This document shows positions 34,744-43,224 of a stretch of 64,000 nt of DNA, piece after piece (positions within the stretch are counted from its first letter, which is position 1; each line of letters starts with the position of its first letter). The notes under the pieces were generated by a model. It was not told the DNA's origin. It saw only the letters and a program-made list of their open reading frames with translations, and searched no databases. Made by a program: the position numbers and the translations under genes. The DNA is from Fontivita pretiosa (lineage in GTDB: Bacteria > Planctomycetota > Phycisphaerae > Tepidisphaerales > Tepidisphaeraceae), in assembly GCF_050410795.1 (NCBI RefSeq), contig NZ_CP191258.1, positions 1,674,001 through 1,738,000 on the forward strand, in the 5' to 3' direction.

Positions 34744-36738
34744 TCATCGGTTCTCCGGCACGGCGACGGGCTGGTTCTGGTCGTGCTTCGCATCCGCTTG
34801 CGGCGGCGACGGGCGTTTGCGCAGTTCCTTTTTCAGCGCCTTGCCCAGCAGCGAGCGCGGGATGCTCCCCACGAACTCGAAGCGCATCGGAACCTCGTAC
34901 GGCGCCAGGTGTTCGCGACACAGCGCCTTAAGCTGCTCGATCAATGCCTCGCGATCCGCCTCGGCCTCCTTTGGCACGATCACCGCCGTGACAACTTCGG
35001 TATGCACTGGATCGGGCCGGCCGATCACCGCCGCGTCGGCAATACCGGGATGTCGCGCCAGCACGCGCTCGACCTTGGCCGGGTACACCTTCAGCCCGGA
35101 GCGGATGATCATGTCTTTCTTGCGGTCGATCACGTGGAAGTAGCCGTCGGCATCCATGCGCACGATGTCGCCGCTGCGAAGCCACGTCACGCCTTCGGAA
35201 TCCTTGAACAGCGCGGCGCTGGTCTCGTGAGGATTGGCGAAGTACCCGCTCATGATCTGCGGCCCGGCGATGAGAAGTTCCCCCGCCTCGCCGAGCGGCA
35301 CGTCCCTGTTTGGATCGTCCGGATCGGCCACGCGGCAGCGGGTGTCCGGCAGCGGAATGCCAATCGATCCGTAGCGGCATCGGCCCGGCAGATTCGCGTG
35401 GGTGACAGGCGAGGCTTCGCTCAGCCCGTAGCCTTCGATAACGCGCGATCCGGTGAGCCGCTCGAACCGCTCCGCCACCGCCTGCGTCAAAGGGGCCGCG
35501 CCACTGATGCAAAGCAAGGGATGAAGGATGGTGGATGAAGGATGAAGCGCGCTGCCGTCGCGTCTTGTTTCATCCTTGAGCCTTCTGCCTTCTGTCCCGG
35601 CTTGCTTCTCCAGCTCATTGCTGATTGCCTCGCAGATCGCCGGGACGATCGGGAAAACGGTCGGTTTGTGCCTGCGGAGCAGCTCGATGGTCTCGGATGC
35701 GACGAAGCGAGCCATGAGGATCATGCTGGCGGCGTTGAAGACGGCGCTGACCAGCGACAGCATCAACCCGTAGACGTGAAACATCGGCAGCACTGCCAGC
35801 ACGCGTTCCTGCCCCGCCCGAGCCTGCATCAGGATCGACACCTGCATCGCGTTGGCCAGAAGATTGCGGTGCGATAGCTGCACGAGCTTGAGTGTGCCGG
35901 TGGTGCCGCTGGTGGGCTGCATCACCGCCGTCGCGAGCGGGCTGGGTTCGAGCGTCGGGGGCCGGGCCGGCGCGTCAGCCAGCAGCCTGGCCAGCGTGAT
36001 GTGCTCGCATCCGGGCGTTTTGGTGTCCTCAGGGCCGCCGCTTTCCTGCCAGAGCTTGAACTGATACCCAAGCCGTTTGAGCAGACCCTGGTACGACTGA
36101 AGCGTGACCCAGACCCAGTGTTCGACAGTGGAACCGGCGCCGGCGGCGATGAGCGTCCGCGCCCGCAGATCCAGCCCGATCACCACCCGGGGACTGGTCA
36201 GCGCAATCAGGTGTTGCAGGTCATCCAGCCCCATCAGCGGCCCGGCGTTGACGACCACCGCCCCCAGCTTCTGGATCGCGAAGAAGCTGATGACGTATTC
36301 GGGGCAGTTGGGCAGCGCGAGGATGACCCGATCGTTCCTGCGCACCCCCAGCCGCGAGAGCCCCCCGGCCAGGCGGTTGGCTTCGGCCCGAAGTTCGGCA
36401 TAGGTCCACGTGCGATCGTTGTAGATGATGGCGGTGGTGTCGCCGAAGCGTTCGGCGGTCTGATCCAGCATCCGCCCCAGTGTCGTGGTCGGATAGATCA
36501 GCGACCGCGGGATACCCGCGGCGGCATACTGCCCGTACCAAGCCGGTTCACGCGCCGCCGCTGGCCGCGCGGCATGATCGGCGGTCCGGGCCGAGGCGCG
36601 CTGACCGTTGCCACCGTTGCCGTTGTGGTGGCCGGGTGCCTGGGCATCGCTGCATGCTCCGGCAGCATCGCCGTCCTCGCCGTCGTGGTTGCGGCCAGCC
36701 TTCCACCAGCGCATCACTGTATCGACAGGTCCACGCAT
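34744..36738 (-). CDS. long-chain acyl-CoA synthetase (AMP-binding)
   Basis: 664 residues from ATG 36738 with GGAGG five bases upstream. Adenylate-forming motifs: P-loop 'VMQPTSGTTGTLKLVQLSHR', 'VIEGYGLSEASPVTHANLPG', 'TWLRSGDIVRMDADGYFHV' and 'VIDRKKDMIIRSGLKVYPAK', with the C-terminal catalytic lysine in 'RSLLGKALKKELRK'. It activates fatty acids to acyl-CoA. First gene of the beta-oxidation operon. The first 70 residues are a low-complexity Gly/Ala/Asp/His-rich tail. An unusual insertion of about 25 residues lies before 'LLCISGAAPLTQAVAERF' (see the repeat feature). Confidence 0.92.
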   Translation of the reverse strand: MRGPVDTVMRWWKAGRNHDGEDGDAAGACSDAQAPGHHNGNGGNGQRASARTADHAARPAAAREPAWYGQYAAAGIPRSLIYPTTTLGRMLDQTAERFGDTTAIIYNDRTWTYAELRAEANRLAGGLSRLGVRRNDRVILALPNCPEYVISFFAIQKLGAVVVNAGPLMGLDDLQHLIALTSPRVVIGLDLRARTLIAAGAGSTVEHWVWVTLQSYQGLLKRLGYQFKLWQESGGPEDTKTPGCEHITLARLLADAPARPPTLEPSPLATAVMQPTSGTTGTLKLVQLSHRNLLANAMQVSILMQARAGQERVLAVLPMFHVYGLMLSLVSAVFNAASMILMARFVASETIELLRRHKPTVFPIVPAICEAISNELEKQAGTEGRRLKDETRRDGSALHPSSTILHPLLCISGAAPLTQAVAERFERLTGSRVIEGYGLSEASPVTHANLPGRCRYGSIGIPLPDTRCRVADPDDPNRDVPLGEAGELLIAGPQIMSGYFANPHETSAALFKDSEGVTWLRSGDIVRMDADGYFHVIDRKKDMIIRSGLKVYPAKVERVLARHPGIADAAVIGRPDPVHTEVVTAVIVPKEAEADREALIEQLKALCREHLAPYEVPMRFEFVGSIPRSLLGKALKKELRKRPSPPQADAKHDQNQPVAVPENR
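35512..35604 (-). repeat. in-frame repetitive insertion within the acyl-CoA synthetase
   Basis: On the + strand the DNA reads as GGATG-rich purine repeats (GGATGAAGGATG around 35519-35546), then TTTCATCCTT (about 35568-35577) and pyrimidine-rich CCTTCTGCCTTCTG. AAGGATGAA and TTCATCCTT form 9-bp inverted arms around 35537-35577. In protein terms it inserts a charged stretch ('GRRLKDETRRDGSALHPSST') that other AMP-binding enzymes lack. The motif ATCCTTC also occurs near 23630 and 25832. It looks like a small repeat that landed without breaking the frame. Confidence 0.5.
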
Positions 36739-36780
36739 GCAGACCTCCACAGGCCAGGCAACAAAGCGGCCTCGGTTGAA

Positions 36781-37623
36781 CTACGTCACTGACTGCAACT
36801 CCTTCCGACGTTTTGACGCCGCGAGCCGCGCTTCGCATCGCGTCAGAAACTCACGAATCATTTCCACAACAACGTCCGGCGCTTCGGTGATCGGGTTGTG
36901 ACCACAGTCGGGAATCTGGCGAAACTCGCTGTGGGCAATCGCCCGCGCGATCCTGCGCCCGTAGCACGAGGGGATCAGCGCGTCCTGCTCGCCAGCGATC
37001 ACCAGTGTCGGCGCCGCGATCTGATAGGCCGACTCGTGCACGTCGCTCTGCGCCAGACACAGCAACTGCCGCGCCACCGCTCTTCGCGGCGTCTTCTGTT
37101 CCCGCACGGTCTGAATCTTCTCTGTCACGGCCGCGGGGTTGGCATCGATGTAGCCCGGGGAGCTGCCCAGAATCTCGACCGTCCGCTCGAAGACGTCGCG
37201 CGGAAAGTAGCGCAACGCATGTCCGATCAGCCGCGCCATTTCCCGCAGGTATGGGCCGAACTCATGCGCCGTGGAGATCAGCACCAGCCGATCGACCCGC
37301 GACGGATGCTGCACCGCCAGCCACTGCGCGATCACGCCGCCCAGCGAGATTCCCAGCACATGCGCCCGATCGAGCTGAAGCGCATCCAGCAGCTCGACCA
37401 GATCCACCGCCAGATCGCCCATCACCCGCGCCGCTCGCTTCGGCTGGCTTCGTCCCATGCCGCGGTTGTCGGGCATGATCAGCGTGAACGAGTCGGCCAG
37501 CGGCCCGGCGACGTTGTCCCACATGCGGCAGGTTCGCCCCAGACCCGGGATCAGCAGCAGTGGATCGCCACTGCCGATCATCTCGAAGTAGCAGCGAACA
37601 TCGGACAGTTCCACGAAGGGCAT
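36781..37623 (-). CDS. alpha/beta fold hydrolase
   Basis: 280 residues from ATG 37623 (an in-frame TTG lies at 37650). Typical cytoplasmic hydrolase: 'LLLIPGLGRTCRMWDNVA', 'IMPDNRGMGRSQP', nucleophile elbow 'VLGISLGGVIAQWLA', acid in 'LVIAGEQDALIPS' and the catalytic His in 'QIPDCGHNPITEAP'. The family is broad (lactonases, esterases, haloperoxidase-like proteins), so no substrate is given. It ends about 40 bp before the acyl-CoA synthetase start on the same strand and may be the first gene of that operon. Confidence 0.88.
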   Translation of the reverse strand: MPFVELSDVRCYFEMIGSGDPLLLIPGLGRTCRMWDNVAGPLADSFTLIMPDNRGMGRSQPKRAARVMGDLAVDLVELLDALQLDRAHVLGISLGGVIAQWLAVQHPSRVDRLVLISTAHEFGPYLREMARLIGHALRYFPRDVFERTVEILGSSPGYIDANPAAVTEKIQTVREQKTPRRAVARQLLCLAQSDVHESAYQIAAPTLVIAGEQDALIPSCYGRRIARAIAHSEFRQIPDCGHNPITEAPDVVVEMIREFLTRCEARLAASKRRKELQSVT

Positions 37624-37833
37624 GCGTAGGTGTCCTGCTTTGGGAAGCAACCTGGTTGCCAGACCGCCAGCGAACTGCCTCTGAGAGAACTCTAGTAGAG
37701 ATACGCTGTGCGGGCGCGGACAGTTTGCGGTCTGGCCGCGTCAAATCCGCCGGGCACACGAGGAAGTGGGCAGGTTGATCCGCGCGTGCGAGGAATGCGG
37801 ATGCAAATATGGAGGACCAATTGCTCCACTGTA

Positions 37834-37875
37834 ATCACTCGTGATCTTTGGCACAAACTAAGCATGTATAGTTTG
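37834..37875 (+). promoter_or_regulatory. two palindromes upstream of glpD
   Basis: ATCAC-TC-GTGAT (37834-37845) is a perfect 12-bp inverted repeat. CAAACTA (37854-37860) and TAGTTTG (37869-37875) are perfect 7-bp inverted arms around an 8-nt spacer, ending three bases before the ATG of the dehydrogenase. TATAGT (37867-37872) inside the second repeat could be a -10 box; a transcript would then start near the ATG itself. Operator function is inferred. Confidence 0.45.
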
Positions 37876-37878
37876 TTC

Positions 37879-39474
37879 ATGCAGCGCGATCAGGCGATCG
37901 TCCGCATCTTCGACGATTCGCAGGTCTGGGACATCATCGTCATCGGCGGCGGCGCCACCGGAGTGGGCGCGGCGCTGGATGCCGCCAGCCGCGGATACCG
38001 CTGCGCCCTGCTGGAGCAGAGCGATTTTGGCAAGGCCACCTCCAGCCGATCCACCAAGCTTGTGCACGGTGGCGTGCGCTATCTGCGACAGGGGCGGCTG
38101 CGGCTGGTGGCCCAGGCGCTGCGCGAACGCAATCGCCTCCGCCACAATGCGCCGCATCTGGTCCACGATCTGCCGTTTGTCGTGCCGATCTATCAGTGGT
38201 GGCAGCGGCCCTGCTACGCCGCCGGGCTGGCCATCTATGGCTCGCTGAGCGGGCCGTGCGGATTCGGCCGGCCCCGCAGCCTCACCCGCACCCAGACGCT
38301 GGAGCTTCTGCCCGGCATCCGCGACGAGCATCTGGCCGGGGGCATCCTCTATCACGATGGACAGTTCGACGACGCCCGACTGCTGATCAACCTGGCGCAG
38401 ACCGCCGCCGAGCACGGCGCGGCGATCGCCAACTATGTTCAGGTGATCGGTCTTGTTCGCGGCGAGTCGGGCACGGTGCGCGGCGTGGTGGCGCGCGATC
38501 TGGAAACCGCACGCGAAATGCAACTTCGCGCTCGCTGCGTCGTCAACGCCACCGGCGCATTCTGCGATTCGCTGCGATTGCTTGACGATCAACAGGCCCG
38601 GCGGCTGATCGCACCCAGCCAAGGCTCGCACATCGTTCTGCCCGCCCGGTTCCTGCCCGGCAATGCCGCGATGATGATTCCAAGAACCAGCGACCGCCGA
38701 CTCATCTTCGCGATTCCCTGGCATGGGCACGTGCTGGTCGGAACCACCGACATCGCGATTGACCGCCCGCCGCTGGAACCGGCGCCCCTCGATGCCGAGA
38801 TCGACTTTCTGCTTCACACCCTGTCTCGATACCTTGGCAGCGCGCCAACTCGAGCTGACATCCTCAGCACCTTCGCGGGAGTGCGACCGCTGGTCGGTCA
38901 ATCGCCGCGCGGCGCCCGAATCCCAACCGCACGCCTCTCACGCGACCACTTCATCGAAATCGCGCCATCCGGCCTGGTCACGATCACCGGCGGCAAGTGG
39001 ACGACCTACCGCGCCATGGCCCAGGAATGTATCGACGCGGCGGCGCGGGTCGGGGGCCTTCCCCGACGACGCTGTGTCACCAAGGATCTGCCGATTCATG
39101 GCTGGACTGCGACGAACCACCAACCCCACGACGCCCTGGCCTGTTACGGCGCCGATGCGTCGGCGATTGGCGCACTGGCCAGCAGCGACCCTGCGCTGGC
39201 CGAGCGGCTTTGCCCACAGTTGTCGGTCATCGCGGCGCAGGTGGTTTGGGCCGCCAAGCATGAAGCGGCGCGCACGGTGGAAGATGTTCTGGCGCGGCGG
39301 ACTCGCGCGCTGCATCTGAACGCCCGCGCGGCCATCGACATGGCGCCGGCCGTCGCGGAGTTGCTCGCCCGCACCCTCGGCCGGGATTGCGCCTGGGTGC
39401 AGGATCAGATTGCCCAGTTCCGCCTGCTGGCACAGAACTACCTGCCCACTGCCTCGCAGCACGAACCCATCTGA
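37879..39474 (+). CDS. glpD: glycerol-3-phosphate dehydrogenase, FAD-dependent
   Basis: 531 residues from ATG 37879, with an alternative ATG at 37864; no ribosome-binding site precedes either. FAD-binding Rossmann motif 'IIVIGGGATGVGAALDAASR', 'SSRSTKLVHGGVRYLRQG' (GlpD signature), 'VVNATGAFCDSLRLLDD' and the C-terminal DAO_C domain. It oxidises sn-glycerol-3-phosphate to dihydroxyacetone phosphate, passing electrons to quinone at the inner membrane face. Being next to fatty-acid oxidation genes, it could complete the use of glycerolipids. The open frame extends to 37708 but the upstream part has no homology. Confidence 0.93.
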   Translation: MQRDQAIVRIFDDSQVWDIIVIGGGATGVGAALDAASRGYRCALLEQSDFGKATSSRSTKLVHGGVRYLRQGRLRLVAQALRERNRLRHNAPHLVHDLPFVVPIYQWWQRPCYAAGLAIYGSLSGPCGFGRPRSLTRTQTLELLPGIRDEHLAGGILYHDGQFDDARLLINLAQTAAEHGAAIANYVQVIGLVRGESGTVRGVVARDLETAREMQLRARCVVNATGAFCDSLRLLDDQQARRLIAPSQGSHIVLPARFLPGNAAMMIPRTSDRRLIFAIPWHGHVLVGTTDIAIDRPPLEPAPLDAEIDFLLHTLSRYLGSAPTRADILSTFAGVRPLVGQSPRGARIPTARLSRDHFIEIAPSGLVTITGGKWTTYRAMAQECIDAAARVGGLPRRRCVTKDLPIHGWTATNHQPHDALACYGADASAIGALASSDPALAERLCPQLSVIAAQVVWAAKHEAARTVEDVLARRTRALHLNARAAIDMAPAVAELLARTLGRDCAWVQDQIAQFRLLAQNYLPTASQHEPI

Positions 39475-39602
39475 TCCCGCTGACCGCCCGCTGGCGGAAC
39501 TTCGAGCACAGCTTGCCCAGGTTTCGCCGAATCCGAAAATGTTTGCAGGCGACACAGCCTGATCAGCATTTTTGCATTGGCCTGCCACACGTCGCGGTTG
39601 TA

Positions 39603-39624
39603 CCATATTTGGGTTCCATATTTG
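39603..39624 (+). repeat. short direct repeat upstream of the TadG-like gene
   Basis: CCATATTTG occurs twice (39603-39611 and 39616-39624), 13 bp apart, in the 240-bp gap between glpD and the TadG-like gene. Direct repeats at about one helical turn can be activator sites. TTGACG at 39622-39627 resembles a -35 box but I see no matching -10. No other feature is apparent in this gap. Confidence 0.3.
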
Positions 39625-39716
39625 ACGTGGGTGGACCAGTCAGCACTCACACTTCGTCGGTCGCAATACGTCAGCGGGCCATAGCAGGTCGTAACCCCAC
39701 ATCCGACGGGAGGCAG

Positions 39717-41135
39717 ATGATGCTACGGACTCTGTTCCACCGGTCGTGCCGCGCCATGCGCGCAGCGCCGCGACACCAACCCCGCGGCTATCCGAGCAGC
39801 AAAGCCGGCCGAAACACCGGCGCCGTTCTGGTCTACATTGTGTTCCTGTTGATCGCCATGATCGGCTTCGTCGGTCTGGGGATCGACTGGGCCTATACCT
39901 TCTGGGTGGCCGGGCAGTTGCAGACGGCCGCCGACAGCGCGGCGCTGGCGGGCGTGCAGCACGTGTATACCGACCACGCCCAGGCGCGTGCGGCGGCGAT
40001 CGAGCTGGCGGCTTCGAACTTCGCCGCCGGCGCCACCGTCGCACTGGCCGATAACCCGAGCAACGACCCCGCCGGAGACGTGGTGATCGGCGTTTACGAT
40101 CCGAACACCCGCAGCTTTGCCCCCAGCACCGATCGCTTCCAGACCAACGCCGTACGCGTCCGCGCGCGGCGGGAAACCGGCTCCGTGCGAGGGCCTCTTC
40201 GGCTGTTCTTCGGCCCGATCTTCGGACGCGACAGCGTCGATGTGGCGCGATTCGCCATCGCCTTTGCCGAAGGCGGCCCAGCCCACTCTGACATCATTGC
40301 CCTGAATCTGCGGGATCCGATGTCGTTCTACCTGCACGGCGATGCCTACCTGGAAGTCCGCGATGGCGAAGGCGCCGTTCAGGTCAACTCCAGCAACACC
40401 ACCAACAACGTCGGCGCGTCGCTGGTGCAGGGAACTAACCTCACATTCCTGGCCGGAGAGGTCAACGTCGTCGGCATGCAGTACGAGCGTGGCCGGCCGA
40501 CCATTCCGCCGACCAATGAATTCCAGCCCGTCGAACCAGATCCGTATGCGGATCTGCCGGAGCCGATCGTGCCTTCCAGCGCCACCTATCCGGCAACCCC
40601 AGCAATCAACAAGACCGGCCAGTACTACCCCGGCTACTACCCCGGCGGAATCGACCTGACCAACAGCATGAACGCGTTCCTGCATCCGGGCGTTTACATC
40701 CTGGGCAATGGCCTGCACATCCGCGGCGATGCGACGCTGCGGGGCTATGAGGTGATGCTCTATATCGACTCGGGAAACATCGAGACCGGCAACGGCAACA
40801 GTCAGGTCTACCTCACGCCGCCGTCGGATGGCGTCTATGAAGGCGTGCAGATCTTCCAGGCGCGGGACAACACCGCCACCGCGAAATTCGCCGGCGGAAC
40901 AACCTGGGATGGAGCACAGGTGGACGATCCCAGCACGCCAGATGTAGACGAATCCGCCATCGGAATGGGCGCGATCTACCTGCCTGTGGCCAAGTATGAG
41001 TTCGGTGGCACCGGAAACATGACATTCACTGGGCTGGTGGCCGACAAGATCGAAATCTACGGAACGGGCAACGTGTACGTCACCGGCGGCGGAGATTCCG
41101 AACAGGGTGTCACGAAAATCTACCTGGTTGAATAA
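39717..41135 (+). CDS. TadG/TadE-like Flp pilus-associated protein
   Basis: 472 residues from ATG 39717 behind GGGAGG. After a basic tail a single membrane helix 'GAVLVYIVFLLIAMIGFVGL' (about 35-55) leads into 'GIDWAYTFWVAGQLQTAADS', the TadG N-terminal signature shared with TadE pseudopilins. The large extracellular part is beta-rich and contains an uncommon Tyr/Pro/Gly segment 'QYYPGYYPGG'. TadG-like proteins act in assembly of tight-adherence pili. No other tad genes are close, but the next gene is an ATPase of a kind often seen beside such proteins. Function inferred. Confidence 0.8.
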   Translation: MMLRTLFHRSCRAMRAAPRHQPRGYPSSKAGRNTGAVLVYIVFLLIAMIGFVGLGIDWAYTFWVAGQLQTAADSAALAGVQHVYTDHAQARAAAIELAASNFAAGATVALADNPSNDPAGDVVIGVYDPNTRSFAPSTDRFQTNAVRVRARRETGSVRGPLRLFFGPIFGRDSVDVARFAIAFAEGGPAHSDIIALNLRDPMSFYLHGDAYLEVRDGEGAVQVNSSNTTNNVGASLVQGTNLTFLAGEVNVVGMQYERGRPTIPPTNEFQPVEPDPYADLPEPIVPSSATYPATPAINKTGQYYPGYYPGGIDLTNSMNAFLHPGVYILGNGLHIRGDATLRGYEVMLYIDSGNIETGNGNSQVYLTPPSDGVYEGVQIFQARDNTATAKFAGGTTWDGAQVDDPSTPDVDESAIGMGAIYLPVAKYEFGGTGNMTFTGLVADKIEIYGTGNVYVTGGGDSEQGVTKIYLVE

Positions 41136-41197
41136 CGACCCGGGATGCCGAACACCCAACGCCGCATTGACCTCGCCGATAACCGGAGAAACCACGC

Positions 41198-42574
41198 GTG
41201 AGCATCCTCATTGAAACCACACCTGAAGGCTTCGCGTCCAGCTCGCCTGACAACGATGGCAACGAGCGTGATCGGAACTCGGCATTGCCGCGGATGATCC
41301 GCGCCGACGGCGTGCTGGCGCCGGCGGCGCCGGGTACTGTTGCCGAAACCGGTCTGGACGAACACGCGCTCATCGAGCTGCTGCTGAAGCTGATCAATTC
41401 CGTGCCCCGGCTGACCAGCGCCTGGGCCGGGCAACGCCTGTGCCTCCCCGAGCCGCTGATTGAAAAGCTGTTGTGGCAGATGAAGCAGGATCAGCTCGTG
41501 GAGATCCTGGGCCAGAGCGGGCAGTTCGACTACTGTTACACGATCACCGCCCGCGGACGTGAGCAGGCGCTGCGCGCCATGGAAGTTTGCGGCTACATCG
41601 GCCCGGCGCCCGTTTCGCTCGAATCCTACTGCGCCATGCTCGAACAGCAGCTTGCCCAACGGCAAGGCGTCGATCTGCAACAGGTTCGCCAGGCGCTGGC
41701 GCCGATCGTGCTGCCTGAGTCGGCCGTCGAGGTCGCGGCGCTGGCGGCGCTGTCGCAGCGAAGCCTGTTTCTCTTCGGCCCGCCCGGAAACGGCAAAACC
41801 AGCGTCGCTCGCCTGCTGCACCAGGTTCTGGCCGGCCAGGAGCTGTGGATCCCCCACTGCATCAGCATCGACTCGAGCATCATCCGCATCTTCGACCCGC
41901 ACGTGCATCAGACGATCGACCAGACGATCACAACCGACGCGCTTGGCGGCGAGCAGATCGACCGGCGCTGGGTGCGCATTCGCCCGCCACTGGTCATCGC
42001 CGGCGGCGAAATGACCATGGCCGAGCTTGACCTGATCTTCAGCCCTTCGCTTCGCTTCTACGAGGCCCCGCCGCACGTCAAGGCCAATGGCGGAACGTTC
42101 ATCATCGACGACTTCGGCCGACAGCGCGTCGATCCGCATGACCTGCTGAACCGCTGGATCATCCCGCTGGAACGGCAGGTCGATTACCTCACCCTGCACA
42201 CCGGGCAGAAACTACAGATTCCCTTCCGACTGATGCTGACGGTGGCGACGAACCTGAGCGTGGCCGACGTCGCCGATGCGGCGTTTCTGCGACGGATGGG
42301 CTATCGCCTGCACCTGGAGACCCCGACGCCGCAGACCTGGGCCGAAATCTTCCGGCGTTACGCCGAAGGTGTCGGTGTGCAGGTTCCGCCAGGGCTGATC
42401 GAGAATCTCTTGAACCGATACGCCGCCGAGCAGCGTGAGCTGCGATGTTCCGAGCCGCGCGATCTGATCGAGCGTGCCCGCGACATCTGCCGTCTGTGCC
42501 GCCAGCCATTCAGGCTCGATGAGACGATCGTTCAGGTTGCATGGAACGCCTACTTCGGCATGACCGGCAGGTGA
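41198..42574 (+). CDS. AAA+ ATPase, MoxR/TadZ-neighbour type
   Basis: 458 residues from GTG 41198 with GGAG upstream. Walker A 'LFLFGPPGNGKTSVARLLHQ' (194-201 for the P-loop), Walker B 'GGTFIIDDFGRQRV', sensor region 'LMLTVATNLSVADVADAAF', and a winged-helix-like N-terminal part (about 55-125: 'LCLPEPLIEKLLWQMKQDQL'). This architecture is common in planctomycetes next to TadE/TadG genes. It is cytoplasmic. It lies 62 bp after the TadG-like gene and is likely co-transcribed. Exact function unknown; remodelling of a pilus or secretion complex is inferred. Confidence 0.82.
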   Translation: MSILIETTPEGFASSSPDNDGNERDRNSALPRMIRADGVLAPAAPGTVAETGLDEHALIELLLKLINSVPRLTSAWAGQRLCLPEPLIEKLLWQMKQDQLVEILGQSGQFDYCYTITARGREQALRAMEVCGYIGPAPVSLESYCAMLEQQLAQRQGVDLQQVRQALAPIVLPESAVEVAALAALSQRSLFLFGPPGNGKTSVARLLHQVLAGQELWIPHCISIDSSIIRIFDPHVHQTIDQTITTDALGGEQIDRRWVRIRPPLVIAGGEMTMAELDLIFSPSLRFYEAPPHVKANGGTFIIDDFGRQRVDPHDLLNRWIIPLERQVDYLTLHTGQKLQIPFRLMLTVATNLSVADVADAAFLRRMGYRLHLETPTPQTWAEIFRRYAEGVGVQVPPGLIENLLNRYAAEQRELRCSEPRDLIERARDICRLCRQPFRLDETIVQVAWNAYFGMTGR

Positions 42575-42639
42575 TCGCAAGAAAGACTCCCGACCGCCTC
42601 AAATAAAAGCACGGGCACGCAACGGGAGGCCGTAGCTGC

Positions 42640-43143
42640 TCATCACCCCGCCGGTACGTGCCGCCGTCGGCTTGGTCTGCACCGCGCGTCATCCATCGCC
42701 AGGCTCGGGCGGTTGATGAAGATTTCGTTTAGCATGGCGCCGTCCGTCGCGTCGATCGCCCCCGCCGTTGCTCACGTCGCCCCCAGCCAGCCGTGGCTGA
42801 AGGCCGTCCGGTTCCCGTAAGGGCTGTACTCGTAGTGCTCAGTGAGCACCCCCCGTCCGGCAGCGAGCTGAGAAGCCCCAGCACGTTCCAGTTGGCATCA
42901 CGGCAGGCCCAGAAAAACCGCTCGCAGCGGTTCTCGTCGGCCGGGCAGTACAGCAGTTCCTGGCTGACGCCCACCTGCACCAGCTCATCGATGTACTGCC
43001 TGCCCCAGACCAACTGCTTCAGGGCCACGTCCGAGCCACTGCGGATCTCCACGATGCTCTGGCCGTCGTGGTAGTAATAGTACTTGCAGTCCACGTCGGC
43101 CATGTTCTGCACGTCCTTGACGATCCGCCGCCCCAGGCCGTAT
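42640..43143 (-). pseudogene. decayed Rhs-repeat protein fragment
   Basis: Reading leftward from about 43143, the translation 'GLGRRIVKDVQNMADVDCKY' continues into 'YHDGQSIVEIRSGSDVALKQ' and 'ANWNVLGLLSSLPDGG', a standard Rhs/YD-repeat segment. It then loses frame in a G run near 42850. In the next frame it carries on as 'HYEYSPYGNRTAFSHGWLGA', meets a stop, and resumes as 'AGAIDATDGAMLNEIFINRP', a dockerin-like repeat. The same elements occur in the larger Rhs remnant at 44.6-45.7 kb, so this is a second, more degraded copy. It lies directly downstream of the candidate immunity gene, as orphan Rhs modules often do. Confidence 0.75.
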
Positions 43144-43224
43144 ATTCAGTTGTCAATGAGCAATAGTCCCTGGCAGAAACCGGTGATTGTCCCTAGGTTT
43201 CCGAAACTCCCGCCGCTGCCTTAT

